Assembly: GCA_020687485.1 (NCBI GenBank)
Contig: JAJEQR010000028.1
Location: forward strand, 1-51,117
DNA: 51,117 bases
Direction: 5' to 3'
Source of the DNA: Hominifimenecus microfluidus
GTDB lineage: Bacteria; Bacillota; Clostridia; Lachnospirales; Lachnospiraceae
This document shows, in pieces, positions 44,801 to 51,117 of this stretch. Numbering within the stretch: position 1 is the stretch's first letter; each line of letters opens with the position of its first letter. Position numbers and translations under genes: made by a program. Below the pieces are notes generated by a model, which made no database searches, had not been told where the DNA came from, and worked only from the letters and a program-made list of their open reading frames with translations.

Positions 44801-45018
44801 GCAAGGTGTGCAAGGAGACCCGCACAGAGACCATTGCCAAGACTTCGACCTCCACAGGTACTACAACCACGAAGAAGAACAATACCACGACCACTACCAA
44901 GAGCGGTACCGGCGTAAAGACCGGTGACGAGTCAAATCTGACCATGTGGGTTGCTCTGGCGGCAGTATGCGGGCTGGCAGGTGCAGGACTTACGGTTACA
45001 CGCAGAAAGCGTCAGTAA
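41878..45018 (+). CDS. Secreted multi-domain zinc metalloprotease with ricin-type and FIVAR-like domains
   Basis: 1046 residues from ATG 41878 (GAAAGGAGACAAAAT upstream). Signal peptide ends near VHA-EA (~24). Residues ~60-170: beta domain. Residues ~190-410: gluzincin-type protease with HEFGHS (His296, Glu297, His300) and NPDEYFATM (Glu343), like the catalytic part of anthrax lethal factor-type (ATLF) zincins. Residues ~430-760: ricin-type beta-trefoil repeats (QLWTYEAV, QLWKIEIV, QLWAVTNK). Residues ~775-840 and ~850-910: two FIVAR-like helical domains. Residues ~920-985: Cys/His repeats (PTCKEKGTESIHCKTC and a diverged partner). A Thr/Lys linker, VKTGDESN and a terminal membrane segment with RRKRQ form a sortase-type anchor with a degenerate LPxTG. 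Peptide supply to Opp is inferred from position. Confidence 0.82.
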   Translation: MKRKNLSLLLAMAMTVTTAMTGLTVNVHAEAIDESTSDTVEQAEVAAVPEVKTEEPVAADSVQGTLKDGTTFEPTKVRIIKEADFLEIYWDREVKDSDVLASYELKNGDNVLTISNPGIASMYFYNEGQGFTSFQYKGEIDESKPITLEIKGEIKDGTEGSTATAVKKIYNVTYENYYTRFYTTKCGILCESSDDVAESSLKAAGDMIDIMLAKTDTGITAELVKNNAKMALYGPHENAYFIPEHRNAWNPGMYYVEGYGGSFYNNGVSSIAERNVIRSLTGSVTTAYKNENILVHEFGHSVKTMGMDAMQDKTLKNEFSALYKSRMRAGMWPNTYAASNPDEYFATMCAIWFNVMSEKPDWTDGVRCPVNTRAELKEYDPETYAFFEKIFPSDLTLAAPWDSVPDDYKNPEGGGIVPPAKPEEGNHNYATDEYKMKLFSTNGNKYLITRDEDNPYLWWNYSWDSRAEQSTGGSYPIDDTNVWKVNRTEDGYYQMIAVDATYKDKALAEAADGSIVYIPADLADKAQLWTYEAVESSSGIFVNASTGHVIGLAKDAGDGTYLKAVERANVVEDAWVLQNLTTGTQLFPRKMHDFENTYFSIISTEDGASRIEGFNGVCVWNTGDSLRNSWKIVPAGDGYFYIESGENPGQVLAPSENGTTAGSVILPEEKDKEDATQLWKIEIVNGEIRFLNKESDLALGVKDGKVENGASLVLADSVQTQDAAAAAPTGQLWAVTNKTNGESLVPADIPNVVAQNIEPDPEPSLDYTAADAAAAKAGTVDRTKYTADSLKALDEAAKNYKDAKEAGTIKDQNELDALTKAMTDAYDALEEMQPGETLDFTEAEKLVELANDVDRSKYTSDSLKVLDEAVNAYKSEKANVKTQAEIDELAAAMQSALNGLVKLDDKKEHVHEWNTEYTVDKAPTCKEKGTESIHCKTCDATKDSREIAALGHTWDSGTVTKKPTATKEGVRTYTCKVCKETRTETIAKTSTSTGTTTTKKNNTTTTTKSGTGVKTGDESNLTMWVALAAVCGLAGAGLTVTRRKRQ

Positions 45019-45098
45019 TTACAGAAGACCTCAGCAATTGCAGAACGGGTTTGAAGAAAAAACAAGTCGTAAAAACTGAAAAAAGAAAAAAAGAAAAG

Positions 45099-45128
45099 CA
45101 CGGGCGAGAAATCGTCCGTGTTTTTTTT
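45099..45128 (+). terminator. Terminator after the metalloprotease
   Basis: CACGGGCGA/TCGTCCGTG stem (one G-T pair), GAAA loop, eight T residues. Confidence 0.9.
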
Positions 45129-45185
45129 GAAATGAAACAATAAAAGGAAAAAATAGTTAAAAAACATGAATAAAGGCTAAGTTTA

Positions 45186-45213
45186 TTGACAAAAAGGCGA
45201 ATCGTGCTAGAAT
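45186..45213 (+). promoter_or_regulatory. Promoter of oppA copy 2
   Basis: TTGACA (45186-45191), 16-base spacer, TAGAAT (45208-45213). Confidence 0.7.
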
Positions 45214-45255
45214 AATCGATGGTAAAAATATTTACCGTAATGGAGGAAAAAAGAA

Positions 45256-46980
45256 ATGAACAGTAAAAAAGTACTTGCGCTTGGTATGGCTGCTGTAATG
45301 GCAGCAGGAATGACCGGCTGCTCCGTACCCGGAGAAGGCGGAAGCACAACCGCAGGAAGCAGCACAGGCACGACAGCGGCGGCTGCAGCTGATGAAAGTG
45401 CTCAGGGCGGCGAGACTGCAGCAGCAGATAATAATACAACATCTGCGACTGGTTTGAAGGTGTTCCGCTATGCAACTTCCACGGACCCGACATCTCTGGA
45501 TCCGGTTATGGGAAACTCTACTGCAGATAATGAGATTCTGCATATTACGCAGGAAGGTCTGGTACGCAACAGCTGCGGTACTATCAGCCCCGGTATCGCG
45601 GAGAGCTGGGAGATTTCGGATGACGGTCTTACCTACACGTTCCATCTGAGAGATTCGACTTACAGTGATGGTACACCGGTAACTTCGAAAGATTTCCTGT
45701 ATACGTTCCAGCATATGGCAGATCCGGCTACGGCAGCTCCTTATGCGTGGATCATGGATGGCCGTATCAAGAACGGCGGTGATGTAATTTCCGGCAAGAA
45801 GCCGGTGGAAGAGCTGGGTGTATCTGCGCCGGATGATAAGACTTTCGTGATTGAACTGGAGTATCCGCAGGGCTATTTCCTGAGCCTGCTCGGTTCCAGC
45901 GGGCAGTTCACTCCCATGAATCAGGCGCTGGTAGAACAGTACGGAAAGGACTATGCCGCTTCCGCAGACAAGATGCTGACGAACGGCCCGTTCAAGATGG
46001 TTTCCAGCGCAAACCGTCAGTATATTTTTGAGAAGAATGAGAATTACTGGAATGCAGATGCGATCAACTTCGATCGTGTAGAGTTGAACGTAATCGAGAA
46101 TGCCGATACACAGCTCGCAATGTACGAGCAGGGAGATCTGGATTATGTAGCAATTCCGACCGCGCAGGTTCCGAATTATGATGATCGGGATCAGGAGTTC
46201 ATGACGGGATCTCTGGATTGGTTGTACATTAACCATCAGGCAGATTATGTGAGCAACGAAAACTTCTGCCTGGCGCTGAACTACGCGATTGATCGTACTA
46301 CCTACAATATGCTGGCGAACAGCGGTACCTATCAGGGCTGGGGCAACCCGGTTATGCCGAATGTAGACGGTATCAATTCGACTTATGGTGAAGAGTTCCA
46401 GCCGGAAGGCTACCCGCTGGACGGCGATGTAGCGAAGGCTCAGGAATATCTGCAGAAGGCTCTTACAGAGCTTGGAATCAGCGATCCTTCGGAGATCACG
46501 GTTGAACTGACAACGACAGATGCCGAGACGAATAAGAAGATTGCGGAAGTTATCCAGGAAATGTGGCAGAATAATCTGGGTATCAATGTAGAGATTCGTC
46601 AGGTGACCTACTCTGAGATCTACGGCAACGTATTCCCTCAGCATGATTACATGGTTGGCTACGGCGGATGGGGTCCGGACTATGCAGATCCTAACACCTA
46701 CCTGGAGCTGTTCATGAGCGATAACGTATATAACTACAGCCAGTACAGCAACGCGGATTTCGACAAGCTGATGAATGACAGCCGTACGATTGCGGATCCG
46801 AAGACTCGTCTGGAGACGCTGGCAAATGCAGAGCAGATCCTGCTGGATACCGGTGCGGTTGTACCGCTGCAGGTAAGAACGACCCATTATCTGATTGATG
46901 ATGATGTAACCGGCGTAGGATTCTACTTCATTGGCTATACCATCGATCTGGTATACGGTGACTGCGCGCCAACCGAATAA
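45256..46980 (+). CDS. Oligopeptide-binding lipoprotein OppA (copy 2)
   Basis: 574 residues, start after AATGGAGGAAAAAAGAA. Lipobox MTGC (Cys about 20). SBP family 5, closely similar to copy 1 across its whole length (RYATSTDPTSLDPVMGNSTA, DGLTYTFHLRDS, AMYEQGDLDYVAIPTAQVPN). It has its own promoter and terminator and no permease genes, so it probably docks on the same OppBCDF complex with a different peptide preference (inference). Duplicated from copy 1, but with different codon usage in many positions, so the duplication is not recent. Confidence 0.9.
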   Translation: MNSKKVLALGMAAVMAAGMTGCSVPGEGGSTTAGSSTGTTAAAAADESAQGGETAAADNNTTSATGLKVFRYATSTDPTSLDPVMGNSTADNEILHITQEGLVRNSCGTISPGIAESWEISDDGLTYTFHLRDSTYSDGTPVTSKDFLYTFQHMADPATAAPYAWIMDGRIKNGGDVISGKKPVEELGVSAPDDKTFVIELEYPQGYFLSLLGSSGQFTPMNQALVEQYGKDYAASADKMLTNGPFKMVSSANRQYIFEKNENYWNADAINFDRVELNVIENADTQLAMYEQGDLDYVAIPTAQVPNYDDRDQEFMTGSLDWLYINHQADYVSNENFCLALNYAIDRTTYNMLANSGTYQGWGNPVMPNVDGINSTYGEEFQPEGYPLDGDVAKAQEYLQKALTELGISDPSEITVELTTTDAETNKKIAEVIQEMWQNNLGINVEIRQVTYSEIYGNVFPQHDYMVGYGGWGPDYADPNTYLELFMSDNVYNYSQYSNADFDKLMNDSRTIADPKTRLETLANAEQILLDTGAVVPLQVRTTHYLIDDDVTGVGFYFIGYTIDLVYGDCAPTE

Positions 46981-47011
46981 GTGATATAATTTTTCTTGCA
47001 AACGATATAGC

Positions 47012-47048
47012 CACAAGGGGCAGCTGCTTCGGCAGCTGCCTTTTTGTG
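47012..47048 (+). terminator. Terminator after oppA copy 2
   Basis: GGCAGCTGC-TTCG-GCAGCTGCC hairpin with TTTTT and outer CACAA/TTGTG pairing. The same 22-base hairpin follows the broken oppA copy at 48325. Confidence 0.9.
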
Positions 47049-47055
47049 TCCTTCA

Positions 47056-48294
47056 TTTGCATGGATTCTGGATGGTCACGTAAAGAATGGTGGTGACGTT
47101 ATTGCCGGCACGCTTCCTGTAGAAGAGCTTGGTGTATCTGCACCGGATGACAAGACCTTTGTGATCGAGCTGGAATATCCTCAGAGCTATTTCCTCAGCC
47201 TGATCGGTTCTTGCGGACAGTTTACTCCCGTTCGTCAGGATAAGGTAGAAGAATACGGCAAGGACTATGCCGCAACCGCAGACAAGATGGTAACCTGCGG
47301 ACCGTTCACTATGGTATCCAGCGCGAACCGCCTGTATGTTTTTGAGAAGAATCCGAATTACTGGAACGCGGATGCCATCCATTTTGATCGCATTGAGATG
47401 AATATTATTGACAATGGCGATACGCAGCTGGCTATGTATGAGCAGGGTGAGCTGGATTACGTTCAGATTCCTACTGCACAGGTTCCGAATTATGATGACC
47501 GTGACCAGGAGTTCATGAACGGTTCTCTGGACTGGGTATACATCAACTGTGATGCAGATTATGTAAGCAACCAGAACCTTCGTCTGGCGCTGAACTATGC
47601 GATTGACCGTACCACCTACAATATGCTGGCGAACAGCGGCACCTTCCAGGGCTGGGGCAACCCGGTTATGCCTGCTGTTGATGGTGTAAATGGAACCTAC
47701 GGAGAAGAGTTCCAGCCGGAAGGCTATCCTCTGACCGAGGATCTGACCAAGGCACAGGAGTATCTGCAGGCAGCGATGACTGAGCTTGGCGTCAGCGATC
47801 CTTCCGAGATCACGATTGAGTTTTCCACGACGGATGCTGAGACGAATGAGAAGATCGCGGAAGTTCTGCAGGAAATGTGGCAGAACAATCTGGGCATTAC
47901 TGTAAATATCAAGCAGGTAACTTACAATGAACTTTACAGCAACCTGTTCCCGGTAAGTGAATTCCAGGTTGGCTACTCCGGATGGAGCCCGGACTACGCA
48001 GATCCTTATACCTATCTGGAGCTGTTCATCAGCGGAAATGTATACAACTATAGCCAGTACTCCAACAGCGAGTTCGATGATCTGATGGCACAGAGCCGCG
48101 AGACGACCGATGCCACCGAGCGTCTGCAGATCCTGGCACAGGCTGAGCAGATCCTGATCGACACCGGCGCGGTAGTACCGCTGCAGGTAAGAACCGGTCA
48201 TTACCTGATCGACGATGATGTAACTGGAGTAAACTTCTACTTCAGCGGCTACAACATCGACCTGGTATACGGCGACTGTGCATCGACCGAATAA
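47056..48294 (+). pseudogene. oppA copy 3, N-terminally deleted
   Basis: Homology to OppA starts abruptly at FAWILDGHVKNGGDV, equivalent to about residue 165 of copies 1 and 2, and runs unbroken for ~412 codons to GDCASTE. Signal peptide, lipobox, linker and the first part of domain I are missing. The only in-frame start, a TTG at 47044, lies within the T-tract of the preceding terminator and has no ribosome site, so secretion and normal translation are impossible. The remainder has no frameshift or internal stop, indicating a recent deletion between tandem oppA genes, or retention as a recombination donor. Confidence 0.85.
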
Positions 48295-48324
48295 TCCGTT
48301 CTTTCATATAATAATAGCATCTAA

Positions 48325-48351
48325 GGCAGCTGCTTCGGCAGCTGCCCTTTT
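48325..48351 (+). terminator. Terminator after oppA copy 3
   Basis: Hairpin GGCAGCTGC-TTCG-GCAGCTGCC followed by CTTTT; identical to the hairpin after copy 2, so the duplicated unit included gene plus terminator. Confidence 0.85.
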
Positions 48352-48384
48352 ATTACAAAAAAAACGGAAAAACGCGGGAAAAAA

Positions 48385-48413
48385 TTGACATATGATACAG
48401 AAAAAGCTATAAT
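48385..48413 (+). promoter_or_regulatory. Consensus SigA promoter of the peptidase pair
   Basis: TTGACA (48385-48390), 17-base spacer, TATAAT (48408-48413): a perfect consensus. Confidence 0.9.
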
Positions 48414-48424
48414 GTACACAGACT

Positions 48425-48448
48425 GAACGTTAGTCTAGCATAACGTTC
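48425..48448 (+). promoter_or_regulatory. Inverted repeat at the transcription start (possible operator)
   Basis: GAACGTTA (48425-48432) and TAACGTTC (48441-48448), a perfect 8-bp inverted repeat with eight-base centre, placed immediately after the expected start point near 48420. Position fits a repressor site or a 5' stabilising hairpin. Confidence 0.55.
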
Positions 48449-48476
48449 GTCAATTCCAAACAGGAGGTTCTATACC

Positions 48477-49724
48477 ATGGATAAAAGCTTTCACCAGGGC
48501 AATCGTCAGAAGTTCTATGATTCATTAGAGAACGGTACGATTGCCTTATTTTTTTCAGGACACGCATTCCGCAAGACTGCGGATGAATTCTTCCCGTTCT
48601 ATGCGAACCGGAATTTTGTATATTTAACAGGCATTGAGAAAGAGAACTTCGTGCTCATGGCAGAGAAGCAGAACGACCAGGTACATGAGCTTCTGTTTAT
48701 CCTTCCTCCGGACGCGCACGCAGAGCGTTGGACCGGAAGCCGCATGAAGGCTGACGAAGTACTGGAGCGCTCTGGTATCACCGAGACCCGCTACATCGAC
48801 ACTTTCCCGGCATATCTTCATATGCAGCTGCGCACGAACCATTTTGATACGGTTGCGTTGGATCTGTATCGTTGTGAGGAAACGGATGAAGATACCGAAC
48901 CCTTCATCTGGGCGGATCGCATCCGCAAGGATAAGCCTTCCATTAATATTATCGATAGTAGTCTGCAGCTGAGAAAGCAGCGCACGATCAAGCAGCCCTG
49001 CGAGATCGCGGCAATCCGTGAAGCAGCGAAGATTACCCGCGCCGGTATCGTAGCCATGATGAAGGCAGCAAAGCCCGGCATCTGGGAGTACCAGCTGAAG
49101 GCGGAGTTTGATTATGCTCTGGCACAGCACGGTGATCTGGCTCCGGCATTCCCCAGTATCGTATCTGCCGGTGACAACAACTTCTGCATTCACTACTATG
49201 ATTACACCGGACAGGCCAAGGACGGCGACATGATTCTGAATGACGTAGGTGCCAAGTATGACAACCTGTTCAACGATGTATCCCGCGGATATCCGGTAAA
49301 CGGCAAGTTCAGTGAGCGTCAGAAGCAGCTGTATATGTGCGCATACAACACTTCCCAGCATATGTTCTCCATCATCAAGCCGGGCATGAAGATGAGAGAT
49401 GTAGATCGTCTGGCAAGAGAGTTCAATTTCGAGCAGCTGAAGGCTCTTGGCCTTTGCGACAAGCTGGAAGAGGTTGGCAAATATATCTGGCACGGAGGCG
49501 CGCATCATGTCGGCTACGACACGCACGATCTGGTAGAGGCAGAGATTGTCGAGCCTGGTATGGTATTCTGCGTAGATATCGGTATCTATTGCGAAGAGTG
49601 GGGCATCGGCTTCCGTCTGGAAGACAACTGCCTGGTAACTGAGGATGGCTGTGAGAACCTGACCGGAGCCATTCCGAGAACGATTGAAGATATTGAAGCT
49701 GTTATGGCTGGCAAGATGGATTAA
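48477..49724 (+). CDS. M24 aminopeptidase P-like protein
   Basis: 415 residues, start after CAGGAGGTTCTATACC. N-terminal AMP_N domain (1-~150) with FFSGHAFRKTADEFFPFYAN; C-terminal pita-bread peptidase domain from ~175. Releases N-terminal residues before Pro. Metal ligands of the family are visible: Asp in LNDVGAKY (~259) and NDVSRGYPV (~269), His in GGAHHVGYDTHD (~342) and Glu in GFRLEDN (~383). The fourth ligand, Glu in the family's TVEPG, is Asp here (FCVDIGIY). Followed by a second M24 gene 20 bases later, same operon. Activity is probable but not certain given this change. Confidence 0.85.
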   Translation: MDKSFHQGNRQKFYDSLENGTIALFFSGHAFRKTADEFFPFYANRNFVYLTGIEKENFVLMAEKQNDQVHELLFILPPDAHAERWTGSRMKADEVLERSGITETRYIDTFPAYLHMQLRTNHFDTVALDLYRCEETDEDTEPFIWADRIRKDKPSINIIDSSLQLRKQRTIKQPCEIAAIREAAKITRAGIVAMMKAAKPGIWEYQLKAEFDYALAQHGDLAPAFPSIVSAGDNNFCIHYYDYTGQAKDGDMILNDVGAKYDNLFNDVSRGYPVNGKFSERQKQLYMCAYNTSQHMFSIIKPGMKMRDVDRLAREFNFEQLKALGLCDKLEEVGKYIWHGGAHHVGYDTHDLVEAEIVEPGMVFCVDIGIYCEEWGIGFRLEDNCLVTEDGCENLTGAIPRTIEDIEAVMAGKMD

Positions 49725-49744
49725 TGGAGGCATAAGAGAAGAAA

Positions 49745-50803
49745 ATGGAACGTTTATTAAATATCATGCGTGAGCGTAACCTGGACGGATACTATATTTC
49801 CCGTCCGGTAAATGTTAATTACATCAGCCACTACACAGGAGCTGACTCCTTCCTTTTTATTACGGAAGGAGAGAAGTTCTTCCTGACCGATCCCCGCTAC
49901 ACGGAGCAGGCAGCTATGGAGTGCCCGGACTACACCATCGTTAACTGGCGCGCCTATGGCTCACAGGCGAAAGCAGTCGGCGATCTGGCAGCGAAGTGCC
50001 AGTGTAAAGCCATTGGTTATGAAGATGACTTCATGACTGTGGATCAGTACCATGGCTTCCAGGCAGAAGTGAAGGCAGAGCTGGTTCCTGCATCCGGTAT
50101 CATCGAGGAGTTCCGCTCGATTAAGAGCCCGGAAGAGATCGAGTGCCTGCGCATCTCCGCAGATATCGCATCCCGCGCCTTCGAGCTGATTATCAAGGAC
50201 ATCAGAGTAGGTATCACCGAGAAGGAGCTGGCATCTCGTCTGAGCCATCACATGGTTATGCAGGGCGCAGATACTCAACCTTACGGCAATATCCTGATCT
50301 CCGGCGCCAGAACGTCTCTGCTGCATGGTATTCCTTCTGCAAAGGCCATCGAGTATGGAGATCTGGTTCTCATGGATTACGGGTGCCAGTACCACGGCTA
50401 TCTGTCTGATATGACCCGTACCGTTGTTGTAGGCCACGCAACGCTGAAGCAGCGCGAGGTATACCGTCTGGAGCAGCAGATGGTAGCTGATGTAGAAGCC
50501 TTCCTGAAGGACGGTGTAAGCGCCTCTGACGCGTACCAGCAGTCCCTGAAGGCCATCGAAGGCACCGAATACATGAAGTACAATTACACCGGCATTGGTC
50601 ACGGTATCGGCATGTTTGTGCATGAAGTACCTTTCATGAGTCCGATCTCCAAGAACATCATCAAGGCCGGCAACGTAATGACCGTAGAGCCTGGTATTTA
50701 CATCCCCGGCTGGGGCGGTATCCGTATTGAAGACCAGCTGCTGATCACCAAGGATGGCAGCGAGAACCTCATATCCGCAACCAAAGAACTGATTGAACTG
50801 TAA
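49745..50803 (+). CDS. Xaa-Pro dipeptidase/aminopeptidase, M24 family
   Basis: 352 residues. Short creatinase-type N-domain (1-~125) and M24 domain with the full ligand set: Asp in LMDYGCQYHGYLSDMTRT (~209, ~220), His in GHGIGMFVHE (~284), Glu in TVEPGIYI (~318) and Glu in GIRIEDQ (~330). Cleaves X-Pro bonds of imported peptides in the cytoplasm. Ribosome site is modest (AAGAGAAGAAA after TGGAGG further upstream). Together with the preceding gene it completes use of proline peptides brought in by Opp. Confidence 0.9.
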   Translation: MERLLNIMRERNLDGYYISRPVNVNYISHYTGADSFLFITEGEKFFLTDPRYTEQAAMECPDYTIVNWRAYGSQAKAVGDLAAKCQCKAIGYEDDFMTVDQYHGFQAEVKAELVPASGIIEEFRSIKSPEEIECLRISADIASRAFELIIKDIRVGITEKELASRLSHHMVMQGADTQPYGNILISGARTSLLHGIPSAKAIEYGDLVLMDYGCQYHGYLSDMTRTVVVGHATLKQREVYRLEQQMVADVEAFLKDGVSASDAYQQSLKAIEGTEYMKYNYTGIGHGIGMFVHEVPFMSPISKNIIKAGNVMTVEPGIYIPGWGGIRIEDQLLITKDGSENLISATKELIEL

Positions 50804-50833
50804 ATATTAGCTGTCTCTACCTTTTGGCTCATA

Positions 50834-50876
50834 GAGCGTACCGTAACTTCTCACCGAAGTCGGTACGCTCTTTTTT
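50834..50876 (+). terminator. Terminator after the peptidase pair
   Basis: GAGCGTACCG/CGGTACGCTC stem, 17-base loop, six T residues. Confidence 0.9.
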
Positions 50877-50900
50877 ATATAAATCAACCTCTATGTGTGG

Positions 50901-51023
50901 GCTCCGCGCAGCCAGGGAAACTAGCTTCCTGGGAAGGTTTACCTCAAGCTCTACTGGGGAAGCTCCGCGCAGCCAGGGAAACTAGCACCTCAAGTTCTAC
51001 TGGGAAAGCTCCGCGCAAATTCC
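50901..51023 (+). repeat. Boundary-motif tandem array beside copy E
   Basis: GCTCCGCGCA begins at 50901, 50962 and 51008 (periods 61 and 46). The first two units share GCCAGGGAAACTAGC; the last leads directly into copy E. Confidence 0.85.
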
Positions 51024-51117
51024 GGGACAAGCCGAACCCATCTTCACACGGCCACTGGTGCTGCGTTTCCGGCTCCGGGCCGCGCGCCTATTAATCGCCA
51101 GTCGCCCCAACGCGCCT
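51024..51117 (+). repeat. Structured dispersed repeat, copy E (cut by window end)
   Basis: Begins GGGACAAGCCGA, then CTTCACACGGCCAC, TGCTGCGTTTCCGG and CCGCGCGCC as in copy B; the 5' arm ATCGCCA matches copy D. The 3' half is outside the window. Confidence 0.85.

Noticed and set aside
45232-47016. 594-codon minus-strand frame opposite oppA copy 2
   Set aside because: Shadow frame; analogous shadows occur opposite the other oppA copies, as expected from codon bias.

Overview
The window looks like a chromosomal segment of a spore-forming, Gram-positive gut-type Clostridia, most likely Lachnospiraceae. The basis is the sporulation protein GerW/YtfJ, a RemA-yicC-gmk-rpoZ block and an rpmB/yloU-yloV-recG block arranged as in Firmicutes, large cell-surface proteins with DUF4214, FIVAR-like and KTGD-type anchor regions, strong AGGAGG ribosome sites and TTGACA-17-TATAAT promoters. 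Genus cannot be fixed from sequence reading alone. There are no rRNA or tRNA genes and no CRISPR array.

Layout. 1-5924: the end of a repetitive DUF4214 surface protein, then a two-gene operon (an alpha/alpha-toroid surface protein plus a DUF4430 lipoprotein) that resembles a transcobalamin/intrinsic-factor architecture split over two polypeptides. 5925-6699: gene-free, filled by a 40-bp tandem array and two inverted copies (A, B) of a ~190-bp structured repeat. 6700-14901: rqcH on the minus strand, divergent from yicC-remA-gmk-rpoZ-rimO-pgsA, then a hypothetical gene, DUF2953, gerW and a 46-residue membrane protein missed by ordinary ORF cutoffs. 14963-19825: rpmB (minus), then yloU-fakA, recG and a small Cys-rich protein. 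20013-26665: two tandem VanW-domain proteins, a DUF2284 metal-binding protein, an MmeI-like DNA methyltransferase without its nuclease domain, and an RsuA-type pseudouridine synthase. 26687-28335: a small AT-richer islet (zinc-ribbon membrane protein and VOC protein) bracketed by inverted copies C and D of the structured repeat. 28434-35510: aroA (minus), an EF-G-like paralogue, a PrsA-like lipoprotein and an alanine/glycine symporter. 35892-50803: a peptide-utilisation region with oppA-oppB-oppC-oppD-oppF, a large secreted zinc metalloprotease, a second oppA, an N-terminally deleted third oppA, and two M24 proline peptidases. 50901-51117: a tandem array and the start of repeat copy E, cut by the window edge.

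How the genes work together. The right third reads as one nutritional programme: a surface protease cuts protein, Opp imports oligopeptides (with two intact binding proteins), and PepP/PepQ-type enzymes remove X-Pro linkages. The housekeeping blocks concern translation quality and modification (RqcH, RimO, L28, RsuA-like, EF-G-like), nucleotide supply (Gmk), phospholipid synthesis (PgsA, FakA) and sporulation/matrix control (GerW, RemA).

Most unusual signal. The repeat family A-E (6195-6374, 6489-6681, 26769-26960, 27999-28192, 51024-51117) can be drawn as one long imperfect hairpin. Four separate helices show compensatory changes between copies, so the fold, not merely the sequence, appears to be under constraint or to be copied as a palindrome. 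Four of the five copies share the same ~25-bp boundary motif at the same end, and three of these continue outward into tandem ~46-62-bp repeats of it. I do not recognise it as a named family.
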